Shown: positions 1-7,041 of the stretch, one piece after another
Layout: each line of letters starts with the position of its first letter
Numbering within the stretch: position 1 is the first letter of the stretch
DNA from: Balneolales bacterium
Lineage (GTDB): Bacteria; Bacteroidota; Rhodothermia; Balneolales; Natronogracilivirgulaceae
Direction of reading: 5' to 3'
Assembly: GCA_007116685.1 (NCBI GenBank)
Contig: SKIC01000218.1
Location: 1-11,473 of the forward strand
Length of the DNA: 11,473 nt
Made by a program: the position numbers and the translations under genes
The notes under the pieces: model-generated
Database searches by the model: none
What the model was told of the DNA's origin: nothing
What the model saw: the letters and a program-made list of their open reading frames with translations, nothing else

Positions 1-316
1 TGGAAATCCCTTCCCCTTCGCGGTCTTCGTCAGTGGCCAGAATCAGTTCTTCGGATTCTTTTAGAAGATCTTTAAGCCGCTTAACGGTTTTCTTTTTCTG
101 AGATGAAATCACGTATAAAGGTTCGTAATTTTTCTCCACGTTAATTCCAAGATTGGCCCACTTTTTCTTCTTGTAACTTGCCGGAACTTCTTTGGCGGAA
201 GCCGGCAAATCACGAATGTGTCCATTACAGGAATCAATGATAAATTTATCTTTGGGCAAAAACTTTTTGATGGTCTTCGCCTTAGTGGGAGACTCTACGA
301 TTACAAGTGATTTCAT
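1..316 (-). CDS. topA: DNA topoisomerase I, N-terminal fragment (runs off left edge)
   Basis: Type IA topoisomerase that relaxes negative supercoils by cutting and passing one DNA strand. Only the first 105 codons are in the window, covering most of the N-terminal Toprim domain. Seen: VIVESPTKAKTI at residues 5-16, with the Toprim glutamate E8, and ILATDEDREGE at 92-102, with the metal-binding acidic residues D96, D98 and E100. Both are signature type IA blocks. In the E. coli enzyme the second block continues EAIAWH. Here it reads EGIS, and the next codon begins with A, so it cannot be Trp. The active-site Tyr lies outside the window. The start is the ATG at 316, where the homology begins. 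It lies 9 bp after the peroxiredoxin stop, so the two are probably cotranscribed. There is no Shine-Dalgarno match. Identification is secure; completeness of the gene cannot be judged. Confidence 0.95.
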   Translation of the reverse strand, partial: MKSLVIVESPTKAKTIKKFLPKDKFIIDSCNGHIRDLPASAKEVPASYKKKKWANLGINVEKNYEPLYVISSQKKKTVKRLKDLLKESEELILATDEDREGEGIS

Positions 317-325
317 TACGTAGTT

Positions 326-799
326 TTAAAGGGTTTCAATCAGATCAAGGAGCTCTTGAGCGTGATTTTTGGTATCAATTTTTTCGATCACAGATAAAAT
401 ACTTCCATCTGTCCCAATCACAAATGCTGCCCTTGCTGGCCCCTCGTAGGTTTTACCGTACATTTTTTTCTCAACGATAGAATCAGTGGCCTGCGAAAAC
501 AGATTTTCAGGATCAGAGGCTAAAATATAGTTAATCCCGAGTTTTTCAGCGTATTTTTTATGAGAGTTGCAAGAATCTTTGCTAATTGCCACTAGATTGT
601 AGCCTTTTTCATCGAATTTAGCTGCATGTTCGGCCAAACTACGATTCTGCTTATCGCATCCGCCGGTATTGTTTTTCATATATACCGATACAATAGTTAG
701 GCGGTTTAATAAATCAGAAAAGGCTACCGTTTCTTCCTGTCCATTTCTTACAATTTCAAGGGAAAAACTAGTATCAATTTTATCTCCTGCTTTTTTCAT
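326..799 (-). CDS. PrxQ/Bcp-type peroxiredoxin with atypical active-site motif
   Basis: Thiol peroxidase of the AhpC/TSA superfamily, closest to the bacterioferritin comigratory protein (Bcp/PrxQ) group, which reduces H2O2 and alkyl hydroperoxides in the cytoplasm. The 157-aa length is normal for Bcp. The family active site is PxxxTxxC. Here the equivalent segment is MKNNTGGC (41-48), so Thr45 and peroxidatic Cys48 are kept but the Pro is Met41. The conserved active-site Arg is R123, in GPARAAFVI. The resolving Cys usually five residues after the peroxidatic one is absent. The only other cysteine is C77, in SKDSCNSH, a region where another PrxQ subgroup carries its resolving Cys. It could therefore be an atypical 2-Cys or a 1-Cys enzyme. 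It lies 58 bp downstream of the Nudix gene and 9 bp upstream of topA on the same strand, with no obvious promoter between. Family call is firm; substrate and reductant are unknown. Confidence 0.9.
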   Translation of the reverse strand: MKKAGDKIDTSFSLEIVRNGQEETVAFSDLLNRLTIVSVYMKNNTGGCDKQNRSLAEHAAKFDEKGYNLVAISKDSCNSHKKYAEKLGINYILASDPENLFSQATDSIVEKKMYGKTYEGPARAAFVIGTDGSILSVIEKIDTKNHAQELLDLIETL

Positions 800-857
800 G
801 ATGGTATTCTTTTGGTGAAAATTACGTTTTGTTCAGGCTTTAATCTTACTCAGCACG

Positions 858-1403
858 TCAACGTTCCAAATGTAATTTCCAAAGCCCCGTTGCCGCTACT
901 GCCAGGGAATGATGAATTTCACCAATACGTACGAGATTTAAAAATTTGTCCTGAGGATATTTTTCAATTTCAATTTCCTCAAAGGCATCCATATTCGTAG
1001 GATGCGTTTTTTCACACTCTTCAGCCACATAACAATAACAAAAATTATTCATGATAGCTGGGTTGGCGGAGACTTTACCCAATAATGTCCATTTATCAGA
1101 AGTATAACCTGTTTCTTCCATCAACTCACGCTGTGCGGCCTCTAATGGATCGGTATCGGATGCATCTACAGCACCACCGGGAACCTCCAGGCTATTTGCT
1201 TCTGTACCATGCCGATATTGCTTAACCAAGATTACATCCCCTGCCTTATCGATGGCAATCACATTTATCCAATCCACTACTTCAAGAGTGTAAAAATGAC
1301 CAGTTCGGTTGAGCCCTTCTGATTTTACTTCCTTTTTGAAAAGTGTGAAAATTCGTGCGTCATATTCCCTATATTTATTCAAAATTTTCCAATTGCTCAG
1401 CAT
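858..1403 (-). CDS. Nudix hydrolase, ADP-ribose pyrophosphatase-like
   Basis: Likely hydrolyses a nucleoside diphosphate linked to another group, such as ADP-ribose or an ADP-sugar. The 181-aa protein has an N-terminal beta region resembling ADP-ribose pyrophosphatases, then VKQYRHG (60-66), EVPGG (73-77) and a Nudix box at 77-100. The catalytic half of the box is intact: R92, E93, E96, E97 and G99 in RELMEETGY. The front half is one residue longer than Gx5Ex7REUxEExGU and has Asp83 in place of the first Glu. I chose the ATG at 1403, giving a start MLSNWKIL that fits relatives. An in-frame TTG at 1409 would add only two residues. It is divergent from amn, with 35 bp between the start codons, and is probably the first gene of an operon with the peroxiredoxin and topA. 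Exact substrate cannot be read from sequence. Confidence 0.88.
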   Translation of the reverse strand: MLSNWKILNKYREYDARIFTLFKKEVKSEGLNRTGHFYTLEVVDWINVIAIDKAGDVILVKQYRHGTEANSLEVPGGAVDASDTDPLEAAQRELMEETGYTSDKWTLLGKVSANPAIMNNFCYCYVAEECEKTHPTNMDAFEEIEIEKYPQDKFLNLVRIGEIHHSLAVAATGLWKLHLER

Positions 1404-1420
1404 ACACAAGATTAGATTAC

Positions 1421-1439
1421 AGGTTTAGGTTTAGGTTTA
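1421..1439. repeat. Three tandem AGGTTT hexamers in the divergent Nudix/amn spacer
   Basis: Three perfect copies of AGGTTT occupy 1421-1438, and the period continues one more base into the amn start codon at 1439. They fill half of the 35-bp spacer between two divergent start codons. On the amn side the AGG cores fall 3 and 9 nt before the ATG, so the 9-nt one could act as a weak ribosome-binding site. Three copies is a short array, and variability is only a possibility. Confidence 0.7.
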
Positions 1440-2617
1440 TGGATATACTACACATTACTATAGCGGATAAAACAAACAGCAAAGAGATAGAGAATAAAGT
1501 CTCTGAGGCTTGTGAATATATGGATAAAATTTATGCAGCCGGATATTATCCTAAAGTTGAAGTAGTTCGTAATTGGTCTGAGCATAATCCCGTAATTGAT
1601 GGCGAATTTGCCAAGCCCAGTGCTTACCATTGGTATTTAAAGCGAGAGTTTAAAAAACTTCTGGAAATGGGTGCCGAATTACGCATCCTGCCTTCCCGAA
1701 AAGTTGTTCCTTTAAACGATCCTGATTTACTGGACAGTCTGGATGAAGACGAATGGGATTTTACCCAAAAGAAACTTTTCCTATTCAAAGCTGAAAGAAT
1801 TGATTTGTCGCTGGATCGCCTTGCGCATTACACCGGCACCAAGCCGGAAGATTTCCAGAGATTCATTCTGTTCACCAACTACGATATGCACGTTGATGTT
1901 TTCAAGGAAAAATTCCCTGATTGCGTGCAACCCAACAGAAAAGTACAGATGCCGGCATATCATCACAAATTGCCACATAATCTAGGTTTCTCTTTAATCA
2001 ATATTGGTGTTGGGCCATCCAACGCAAAAACCATAACGGACCATATTGGCGTACTCAGACCCGATGCTATGATCATGGTTGGACACTGTGGCGGATTACG
2101 TAATCATCAGGAAATTGGAGATTTCGTTCTGGCAAATGGTTATATGCGTGCAGACCATATTTTAGATGAAATTTTACCCAAAAGTGTGCCTATTGTGCCA
2201 AATCATCTTCTTAATATATATCTGGAAGATGCGCTCAAATCCTACGAAATGAATTATCGCATCGGAACAGTATATACTACCGATAACAGAAACTGGGAAT
2301 TCGCAAAAAAGCGCACCATCTACGAAATTCACACGAGCAGAAGCGCTGCAGTAGATATGGAATCTGCAACCGTTGCCACAAACGGCTTCCGCTACCGGAT
2401 ACCCAATGCAACCTTACTATGCGTAAGCGATAAGCCATTGCACGGCAAGCCAAAACTGAGCGACTCCGCTCAAAGTTTTTATCAGAATTCTAAAGAAAAG
2501 CATTTAGAAATTGTGATTGAGGCTATCAACACCATCAAAAAAACCTATCCGTCCGGACTACCAAACGCCAGTATTAGAGCGACCAACGAACCTCTGATGG
2601 GTGGAACTGCTGATTAA
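1439..2617 (+). CDS. amn: AMP nucleosidase
   Basis: Hydrolyses AMP to adenine and ribose 5-phosphate, helping to control the adenylate pool. The 392-aa protein has an AMP-nucleosidase-specific N-terminal region followed by a PNP/UDP phosphorylase-like catalytic domain. It matches remembered E. coli Amn along its length: RIDLSLDRLAHYTGT (120-134), FILFTNY (142-148), NIGVGPSNAKT (188-198), GHCGGLR (215-221), TTDNRNWE (280-287), VDMESATVA (305-313) and LLCVSDKPLHG (326-336). The C terminus ends in an NEP motif, as in E. coli. It is about 90 residues shorter than the 484-aa E. coli enzyme, the difference being at the N terminus. The frame stays open upstream to 1355, but that stretch lies antisense to the Nudix N terminus and has no homology, so I took the ATG at 1439 (MDILHIT). 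The GNAT gene starts 3 bp after its stop. Confidence 0.95.
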   Translation: MDILHITIADKTNSKEIENKVSEACEYMDKIYAAGYYPKVEVVRNWSEHNPVIDGEFAKPSAYHWYLKREFKKLLEMGAELRILPSRKVVPLNDPDLLDSLDEDEWDFTQKKLFLFKAERIDLSLDRLAHYTGTKPEDFQRFILFTNYDMHVDVFKEKFPDCVQPNRKVQMPAYHHKLPHNLGFSLINIGVGPSNAKTITDHIGVLRPDAMIMVGHCGGLRNHQEIGDFVLANGYMRADHILDEILPKSVPIVPNHLLNIYLEDALKSYEMNYRIGTVYTTDNRNWEFAKKRTIYEIHTSRSAAVDMESATVATNGFRYRIPNATLLCVSDKPLHGKPKLSDSAQSFYQNSKEKHLEIVIEAINTIKKTYPSGLPNASIRATNEPLMGGTAD

Positions 2618-2620
2618 GAC

Positions 2621-3058
2621 ATGAGTTTCGATTTTCGACTCGCAACACGGGATGAAATTCTAAAACTGCGTCACGCTGTTTTACGACCCGGAAAGCCCTT
2701 AGAAACAGCATATTTTGATTGCGATGCATCAGAGAAAACACTTCATTTCGGAGTTTTTACTCAAAAAGGTGATGCAATAGTATGTGCCACCATCACGCCA
2801 AGTTTTTGGGAAGACAAACCAAGTTGGCAATTACGTGGAATGGCAACGCATCCTGATTATTCTCGTAGGGGATTGGGAAAAGCTTTGCTTGAATTAATAG
2901 AAAATGAGTTAAAAGAGAAAAGTGCTGCTAACCATCTTTGGTGCAATGCACGCGAAAGCGCCTTTGATTTTTATCAAAAAAGTGGCTGGGTGTTCGCCTC
3001 CGAGTTTTTTGACATTCCCGGTATTGGTCCACACAAAAAAATGATTCGAATTCTGTAA
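2621..3058 (+). CDS. GNAT-family N-acetyltransferase
   Basis: Acetyl-CoA-dependent N-acyltransferase, cytoplasmic. The 145-aa length is that of a single GNAT domain. The acetyl-CoA pyrophosphate-binding motif A is clear: MATHPDYSRRGLGKALL at 74-90, with the R/QxxGxG/A loop formed by R82-R83-G84-L85-G86-K87. The later FYQKSGWV (117-124) is the usual motif B, where an aromatic residue often acts as general acid. The N-terminal block LRHAVLRPGKPLE (16-28) recalls a GNAT subgroup common in Bacteroidota whose substrate is unknown. It begins 3 bp after the amn stop, so it is very likely cotranscribed and translationally coupled with amn. This suggests, but does not prove, a metabolic link. Substrate not assigned. 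Confidence 0.9.
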   Translation: MSFDFRLATRDEILKLRHAVLRPGKPLETAYFDCDASEKTLHFGVFTQKGDAIVCATITPSFWEDKPSWQLRGMATHPDYSRRGLGKALLELIENELKEKSAANHLWCNARESAFDFYQKSGWVFASEFFDIPGIGPHKKMIRIL

Positions 3059-3105
3059 GGATTTATCCCCACGGGTATATACTGAGACAAAAACTCAGAT
3101 TACCT

Positions 3106-3816
3106 ATGACTTTAATTCCAGACTACATCAACCCATCAAGCATCCAAACTGTTAAAGAAATGATGCCTGATGAACAGCCGCGAGAAAAACTTCAACGCCT
3201 CGGTCCAGAATCACTCACAGATTCTGAATTATTGGCTATTTTGCTACGTACTGGCACAAAAAATCTCAATGTAATTGACTTATCTCGCTCACTTATTAAA
3301 ACGTATGGCGGTTTACGACAATTAGCACGTAAAAACTGGCAGGAACTCCGCCATTTTAAAGGCGTTGGAAATGTGAAGAGTATCACTCTCATCGCATTAT
3401 TCGAATTAAGCCGGCGCATTAATACTTCTGATATTGAGCGTTTACAATTTCTATCCCCGGATACAGTAGCTGCCTATTTCGGCCCAAAATTGAGGGATTT
3501 TTCCAAAGAGCATTTTTATGTGATTATGTTAGATAACGCAAAAAAGCTACTTGGGTATCAACAAGTAAGTCGAGGTGGAAAAACATCTACAATAGTGGAA
3601 ATTTCGGAAGTCATGAGGCTAGCTTTAATGTATGATGCGGGGTCTATTTTATTGTGCCACAATCATCCTTCCGGGATCAAAAGAGCCTCTAAGCAAGACA
3701 TACAACTCACCGAGCGTATAAAGAGTGCTTGTGAAATTATGGGGATACACCTGGATGATCACATCATCATCTGCGGCAATGATTATGTGAGTTTTCACCA
3801 AGAAGGATTACTCTGA
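3106..3816 (+). CDS. radC: RadC-family JAMM/MPN-domain protein
   Basis: Member of the RadC (UPF0758) family. The family was named for a DNA-repair phenotype that later proved doubtful, so its biochemical role is unsettled. The 236-aa length is normal. The N-terminal part begins with the family block PREKLQRLGPESLTDSELLA (25-44) and ILLRTGT (45-51), followed by a helix-hairpin-helix-like segment LRHFKGVGNVK (81-91). The C-terminal domain has the JAMM metal-binding set: Glu135, then HNHPSG at 185-190 and Asp198, so zinc ligands and the catalytic Glu appear intact. The ATG at 3106 is kept because homology already starts near residue 13. Two in-frame ATGs at 3160 and 3163 are alternatives. It lies 47 bp after the GNAT gene and 72 bp before argS. 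Confidence 0.93.
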   Translation: MTLIPDYINPSSIQTVKEMMPDEQPREKLQRLGPESLTDSELLAILLRTGTKNLNVIDLSRSLIKTYGGLRQLARKNWQELRHFKGVGNVKSITLIALFELSRRINTSDIERLQFLSPDTVAAYFGPKLRDFSKEHFYVIMLDNAKKLLGYQQVSRGGKTSTIVEISEVMRLALMYDAGSILLCHNHPSGIKRASKQDIQLTERIKSACEIMGIHLDDHIIICGNDYVSFHQEGLL

Positions 3817-3846
3817 TTTTCAAATTCGGCTTGATGTGCTTTTTCG

Positions 3847-3854
3847 TATCTTTG
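3847..3854 (+). promoter_or_regulatory. Bacteroidota-type -7 promoter element for argS
   Basis: TATCTTTG matches the Bacteroidota sigma-factor -7 consensus TAnnTTTG exactly. It sits 34 bp before the argS ATG, which predicts a leader of roughly 25 nt. The -33 element is weak: TTCG at 3825-3828 has an 18-bp spacer, and the better TTG at 3831-3833 is too close at 13 bp. If used, argS has its own promoter in addition to read-through from radC. Confidence 0.5.
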
Positions 3855-3888
3855 CTACCTGATTTTATTTCGGAATGCACAAAATTAT

Positions 3889-5520
3889 ATGAAAAACTAC
3901 GTAGCTGAGATTATTGAAAAAGCACTTGGTTCCTTACTTGATGTGAATCAAATGCCAGAAATTATTATTGAAAACCCCAGAATGCCTGAGCATGGTGATG
4001 CAGCATGTAATGTTGCCATGACTCTTGCACGCACTCTCAAAAAACCACCGAGAGCCATTGCGGAAGAGTTGGTTTCCAAACTCGAATATGATGAATCTGC
4101 AATTAAATCCGTGGAAATTGCAGGTCCGGGATTCATTAATTTTCGCTACGCTGATGATTGGTTATACCACCAATTAGAAACAATTCGCTCAGCAGGCTCT
4201 GAGTTTGGGAAGGGCGAAAGCCTGAAGGGGAAAAAAGTTCTTGTTGAATTTGTAAGTGCTAATCCCACAGGTCCACTAACCGTTGGCCACGGCAGAAACG
4301 CCGTTCTTGGCGATACAATTTCACGATTACTAGAATGGAGCGGTGCTAAAGTTGACAGAGAATACTATTTCAATAATGCCGGCAGGCAAATGCGTATACT
4401 TGGCCAAAGTGTTGCCTCCCGATACGCTGATTTAGTTGGCGGCACATTCCCATTCCCGGAGGATGGTTATCAAGGCGAATACATCAAAGATATAGCAAAG
4501 GATGTGCAAACAAAGCATGGAGATGACTTACTCAATAGCGATTCAGAGGCCATCTTCAGAAAAGCGGCGGAAGAGGCCATTTTTGATGATATTCAGCAAA
4601 CTCTGGAGCGCATGAATATTAAGATGGACTTGTTTTTCAATGAACATAGTCTGTATGAATCCGGAGCTATTGAGAAAGTAGTTACTGATTTACGAGAGAA
4701 AGGTCTCGTTTTTGAAAAAGATGGCGCCACCTGGTTTAAAACAACAGAGTTCGGCAAAGAAAAAGATACCGTTTTAATAAAAAGCAGCGGAGAACCCACC
4801 TATCGCTTGCCCGACATTGCTTATCATGCTGAAAAACTAAATCGTGGTTATGATTTGTGTGTGGATGTCTTTGGCGCTGACCATATTGCGACCTATCCGG
4901 ACGTGATTAACGCCATTGGTGCTCTTGGTTATGAGAAAGAAAAAGTAGATGTGCTTGTCTATCAATTTGTGACCATAGTTCAGGATGGAAAACCTTTTAA
5001 AATGAGTACTCGAAAAGCGAATTTCATTACTTTAGATGAACTTATGGATGAAACCGGTGCCGATGTTACCCGTTTTTTCTTCTTAATGCGAGCACCGGGA
5101 ACTCACTTGGAATTTGATATCGACCAAGCCAAAGAATCCGGTGAAAAAAATCCTGTTTTCTATCTGCAATACGCTCATGCCAGAATAAAAAGCATCTCTA
5201 GAAATCTTGGGGATACACTTGATGCAAATGCCAAAGCCGATTTTTCCCTACTCAAGCATAGTAGTGAAGTATCATTAATTAAACAGTTGCTGTTATTTCC
5301 CGAATCTATTGAAAGTGCGGCCAAGCATAAAGAGCCACACCGCTTAATAAATTATCTGAATGATTTGGCGGCCGGATTCCACAAGTTCTACCATGATTGC
5401 AGAATTGTTGGCGAAGAAGAGTCGCTCGCTCTGGCCAGAATGCAGCTTTTGGAATGCGTAGCCCAGGTTATGGCAAATGGCTTAGGAATACTAGGGATTG
5501 ACGCCCCGGATAGAATGTAA
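3889..5520 (+). CDS. argS: Arginyl-tRNA synthetase
   Basis: Class I aminoacyl-tRNA synthetase that charges tRNA-Arg with arginine, cytoplasmic and essential. The 543-aa length is typical. Domains in order: the N-terminal Add1/Arg_tRNA_synt_N region (about 1-90); the catalytic core with VEFVSANPTGPLTVGHGR (119-136), which includes the HIGH-equivalent TVGH; the insertion with EYYFNNAGRQM (157-167); a KMSTR signature at about 370-374; and the C-terminal DALR anticodon-binding domain ending in APDRM, the usual C terminus of the family. All signatures look intact. The ATG at 3889 starts directly at the expected helix (MKNYVAEIIEKAL). A TATCTTTG promoter element lies just upstream. Its stop is 5 bp from the stop of the convergent methyltransferase gene, with no visible terminator hairpin between them. 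Confidence 0.97.
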   Translation: MKNYVAEIIEKALGSLLDVNQMPEIIIENPRMPEHGDAACNVAMTLARTLKKPPRAIAEELVSKLEYDESAIKSVEIAGPGFINFRYADDWLYHQLETIRSAGSEFGKGESLKGKKVLVEFVSANPTGPLTVGHGRNAVLGDTISRLLEWSGAKVDREYYFNNAGRQMRILGQSVASRYADLVGGTFPFPEDGYQGEYIKDIAKDVQTKHGDDLLNSDSEAIFRKAAEEAIFDDIQQTLERMNIKMDLFFNEHSLYESGAIEKVVTDLREKGLVFEKDGATWFKTTEFGKEKDTVLIKSSGEPTYRLPDIAYHAEKLNRGYDLCVDVFGADHIATYPDVINAIGALGYEKEKVDVLVYQFVTIVQDGKPFKMSTRKANFITLDELMDETGADVTRFFFLMRAPGTHLEFDIDQAKESGEKNPVFYLQYAHARIKSISRNLGDTLDANAKADFSLLKHSSEVSLIKQLLLFPESIESAAKHKEPHRLINYLNDLAAGFHKFYHDCRIVGEEESLALARMQLLECVAQVMANGLGILGIDAPDRM

Positions 5521-5525
5521 TGAGT

Positions 5526-6242
5526 TTACTTTTGAAGAAGCTGGAAAGTAACTACTCCCATATCTTTCCGCTTTAGTTCTTCAAATCCAACATTTTGAAG
5601 TATTGTATTCCATCCATCACGAGAATGGAAAGTAATACCGCCACCTTTAGCTCCTAGTTGTGCTAGTTTACCGGAAAAGGTTTCTGATTTCGTGAGATAC
5701 ATCAAAAAAAGCCGTCCGTCTTTTTTTAATACACGATATGCTTCTGATAAAGCTTTGCGAGGATTGTGAAACTCATTCAATGTTCCCCCACTAACTGCGG
5801 CGTTTATGGTTTCGTCTTTTATGGGCAACCCTTCCGCATCTGCCTTCAGGAAATAAAGCTCCCTGTTTTGAGATTTTGTCAATTTAATCGCTTTATTCAG
5901 CATTGCCTTAGAGTAATCAATAGCTACCGGAAAAGAAGCAGGTTGCTCTTTGGCTATGGTTCGCGCATAAAAAGCAGTGGAACATCCTAAATCTAAAATC
6001 ACTTCTTTTACTTTGGGCTTTAGCCAGTCTATCAGAAGTTGAGCTTCGTCTTCAAGCGAAAATGCTTCTCCTGTCAACAATCCTAGAGATTTTGCCCTCC
6101 ATTTATCATAAAAGGCTGCGGTTGGAGGAAGAATATTTGTAACCTGAGCAGGGGTTTTTACTACTCTGCGCTTTTCAAGGGCATCAATTATTGTATTTAC
6201 CGATTGGCCTGAAATTATATCGGACTTTGAAAGCAGTTTCAT
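5526..6242 (-). CDS. Class I SAM-dependent methyltransferase (Methyltransf_11/UbiE-like)
   Basis: Transfers a methyl group from SAM to an unknown acceptor. The 238-aa protein has an N-terminal helical extension of about 78 residues containing TAAFYDKWRA (41-50), then a Rossmann methyltransferase core. Motif I is VILDLGCSTAFYA (81-93). Motif II is VAIDYSKAML (106-115), with Asp109 as probable ribose ligand. Motif III is LKADAEGLP (132-140), followed by AAVSGGTLNEFHN (148-160). The post-motif segment YRVLKKDGRLFLM (169-181) is typical of UbiE-like enzymes. The motif I glycines are partly replaced (DxGxSxA instead of DxGxGxG). It starts 4 bp after the SAM-hydrolase stop, so it is the last gene of the dnaN operon. 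It could act on a quinone, lipid or other small molecule; sequence does not decide. Confidence 0.9.
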   Translation of the reverse strand: MKLLSKSDIISGQSVNTIIDALEKRRVVKTPAQVTNILPPTAAFYDKWRAKSLGLLTGEAFSLEDEAQLLIDWLKPKVKEVILDLGCSTAFYARTIAKEQPASFPVAIDYSKAMLNKAIKLTKSQNRELYFLKADAEGLPIKDETINAAVSGGTLNEFHNPRKALSEAYRVLKKDGRLFLMYLTKSETFSGKLAQLGAKGGGITFHSRDGWNTILQNVGFEELKRKDMGVVTFQLLQK

Positions 6243-6246
6243 GGGT

Positions 6247-7041
6247 TTACTTTTGTGAAACTACAGAAATTGAAGCGCCTTTTTGAACACTCAGCATTTC
6301 GCTGGCATTTCCCTTATTAATAATTACCTCTAACATCCCGGAACTACCGATAATCGCGGCGGGCTCCCCATCGGGTACATCAGCAAATGTTCGGGATAAG
6401 GAATTCATAATGGCGCTTCCCACATAAATTTTAAAACGACCTCTATCCTCAACCTCTTGAATATACTCAGCAGGAATATTACTGATTAAATTACCATAGT
6501 GATCAATATGCAAAACCATACCCTGAATTCCCTCCTGATCATTAATCGGAGCAGCCCAGCGGTATGAAATTAATTCAGGAATTTGTTTCCCAAAAGCCTC
6601 AATGGGGACTCCCGATAATAAGTGTGCGGCAGTTGGAGCAAAAATATCCCGGCCGTGAAAAGTGTTGGAAGGATTCGTTCTAAGGTAATCAGTATTAGTG
6701 ATTTCAAAAGCTCTGTATTCTTTCTCTGCTAATAAAGAAAACAAACCATTATCAGGTCCAACGAAATATTGTCCATCAATTTCAACCACCAAAGGTCGGC
6801 GGGCTGTGCCAACACCGGGATCAACCACAGCGAGGTGCACGGTTCCCTTTGGAAAAAGGAAAGCGGCATTTCTTAAAACCCAGGCACCTGCCATAATATC
6901 CTGAGGAGGAATATCATTAGATACGTCGATCAATCGGGCTTCAGGAATGATTCCAAGAATCACCGCTTTCATGGCACTTACATAATAGTCTTGAGTGCCG
7001 AAATCCGTAGTTAAGGTGATTATCCGCGAATCGGAAGACAT
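6247..7041 (-). CDS. SAM hydrolase (adenosine-forming), DUF62 / SAM hydroxide adenosyltransferase
   Basis: Member of the fluorinase/chlorinase superfamily. Ordinary bacterial and archaeal members split S-adenosylmethionine into adenosine and methionine using a water-derived hydroxide. The 264-aa protein has ITLTTDFG (8-15), the N-terminal family signature. HLAVVDPGVGTARRPLVV (69-86) contains Asp74 and Arg81, and NTFHGRDIFAP (126-136) contains His129. These fit the Asp-Arg-His set described for DUF62 hydrolases. VGPDNGLF (94-101) and HIDHYGNLISN (178-188) are further family blocks. I see no long insertion of the kind that marks fluorinases. The ATG directly follows the dnaN stop with no spacer (TAAATG), implying translational coupling. 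A SAM-using methyltransferase follows 4 bp downstream. Family assignment is firm; the physiological reason for SAM hydrolysis is not known from sequence. Confidence 0.95.
   Translation of the reverse strand: MSSDSRIITLTTDFGTQDYYVSAMKAVILGIIPEARLIDVSNDIPPQDIMAGAWVLRNAAFLFPKGTVHLAVVDPGVGTARRPLVVEIDGQYFVGPDNGLFSLLAEKEYRAFEITNTDYLRTNPSNTFHGRDIFAPTAAHLLSGVPIEAFGKQIPELISYRWAAPINDQEGIQGMVLHIDHYGNLISNIPAEYIQEVEDRGRFKIYVGSAIMNSLSRTFADVPDGEPAAIIGSSGMLEVIINKGNASEMLSVQKGASISVVSQK

Noticed and set aside
812..1000. Plus-strand open frame of 62 codons overlapping the Nudix 3' end
   Set aside because: Almost entirely antisense to the Nudix coding sequence and without any recognisable motif or ribosome-binding site.
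1355..1438. Upstream in-frame extension of amn by 28 codons
   Set aside because: It lies antisense to the Nudix N terminus, has no AMP-nucleosidase homology and is rich in Arg/Phe/Tyr read from the hexamer tract. The ATG at 1439 fits far better.
3082..3098. CTGAG/CTCAG hairpin with a 7-nt loop between the GNAT gene and radC
   Set aside because: The stem is only 5 bp and no T-run follows, so it is not a supportable terminator.
5524..6255. Same 11-mer (gtttacttttg) at 5524-5534 and 6245-6255, at the 3' ends of the methyltransferase and SAM-hydrolase genes
   Set aside because: Both copies encode the C-terminal Gln-Lys-stop plus two flanking bases. A two-residue coincidence explains it and no further similarity extends outward.
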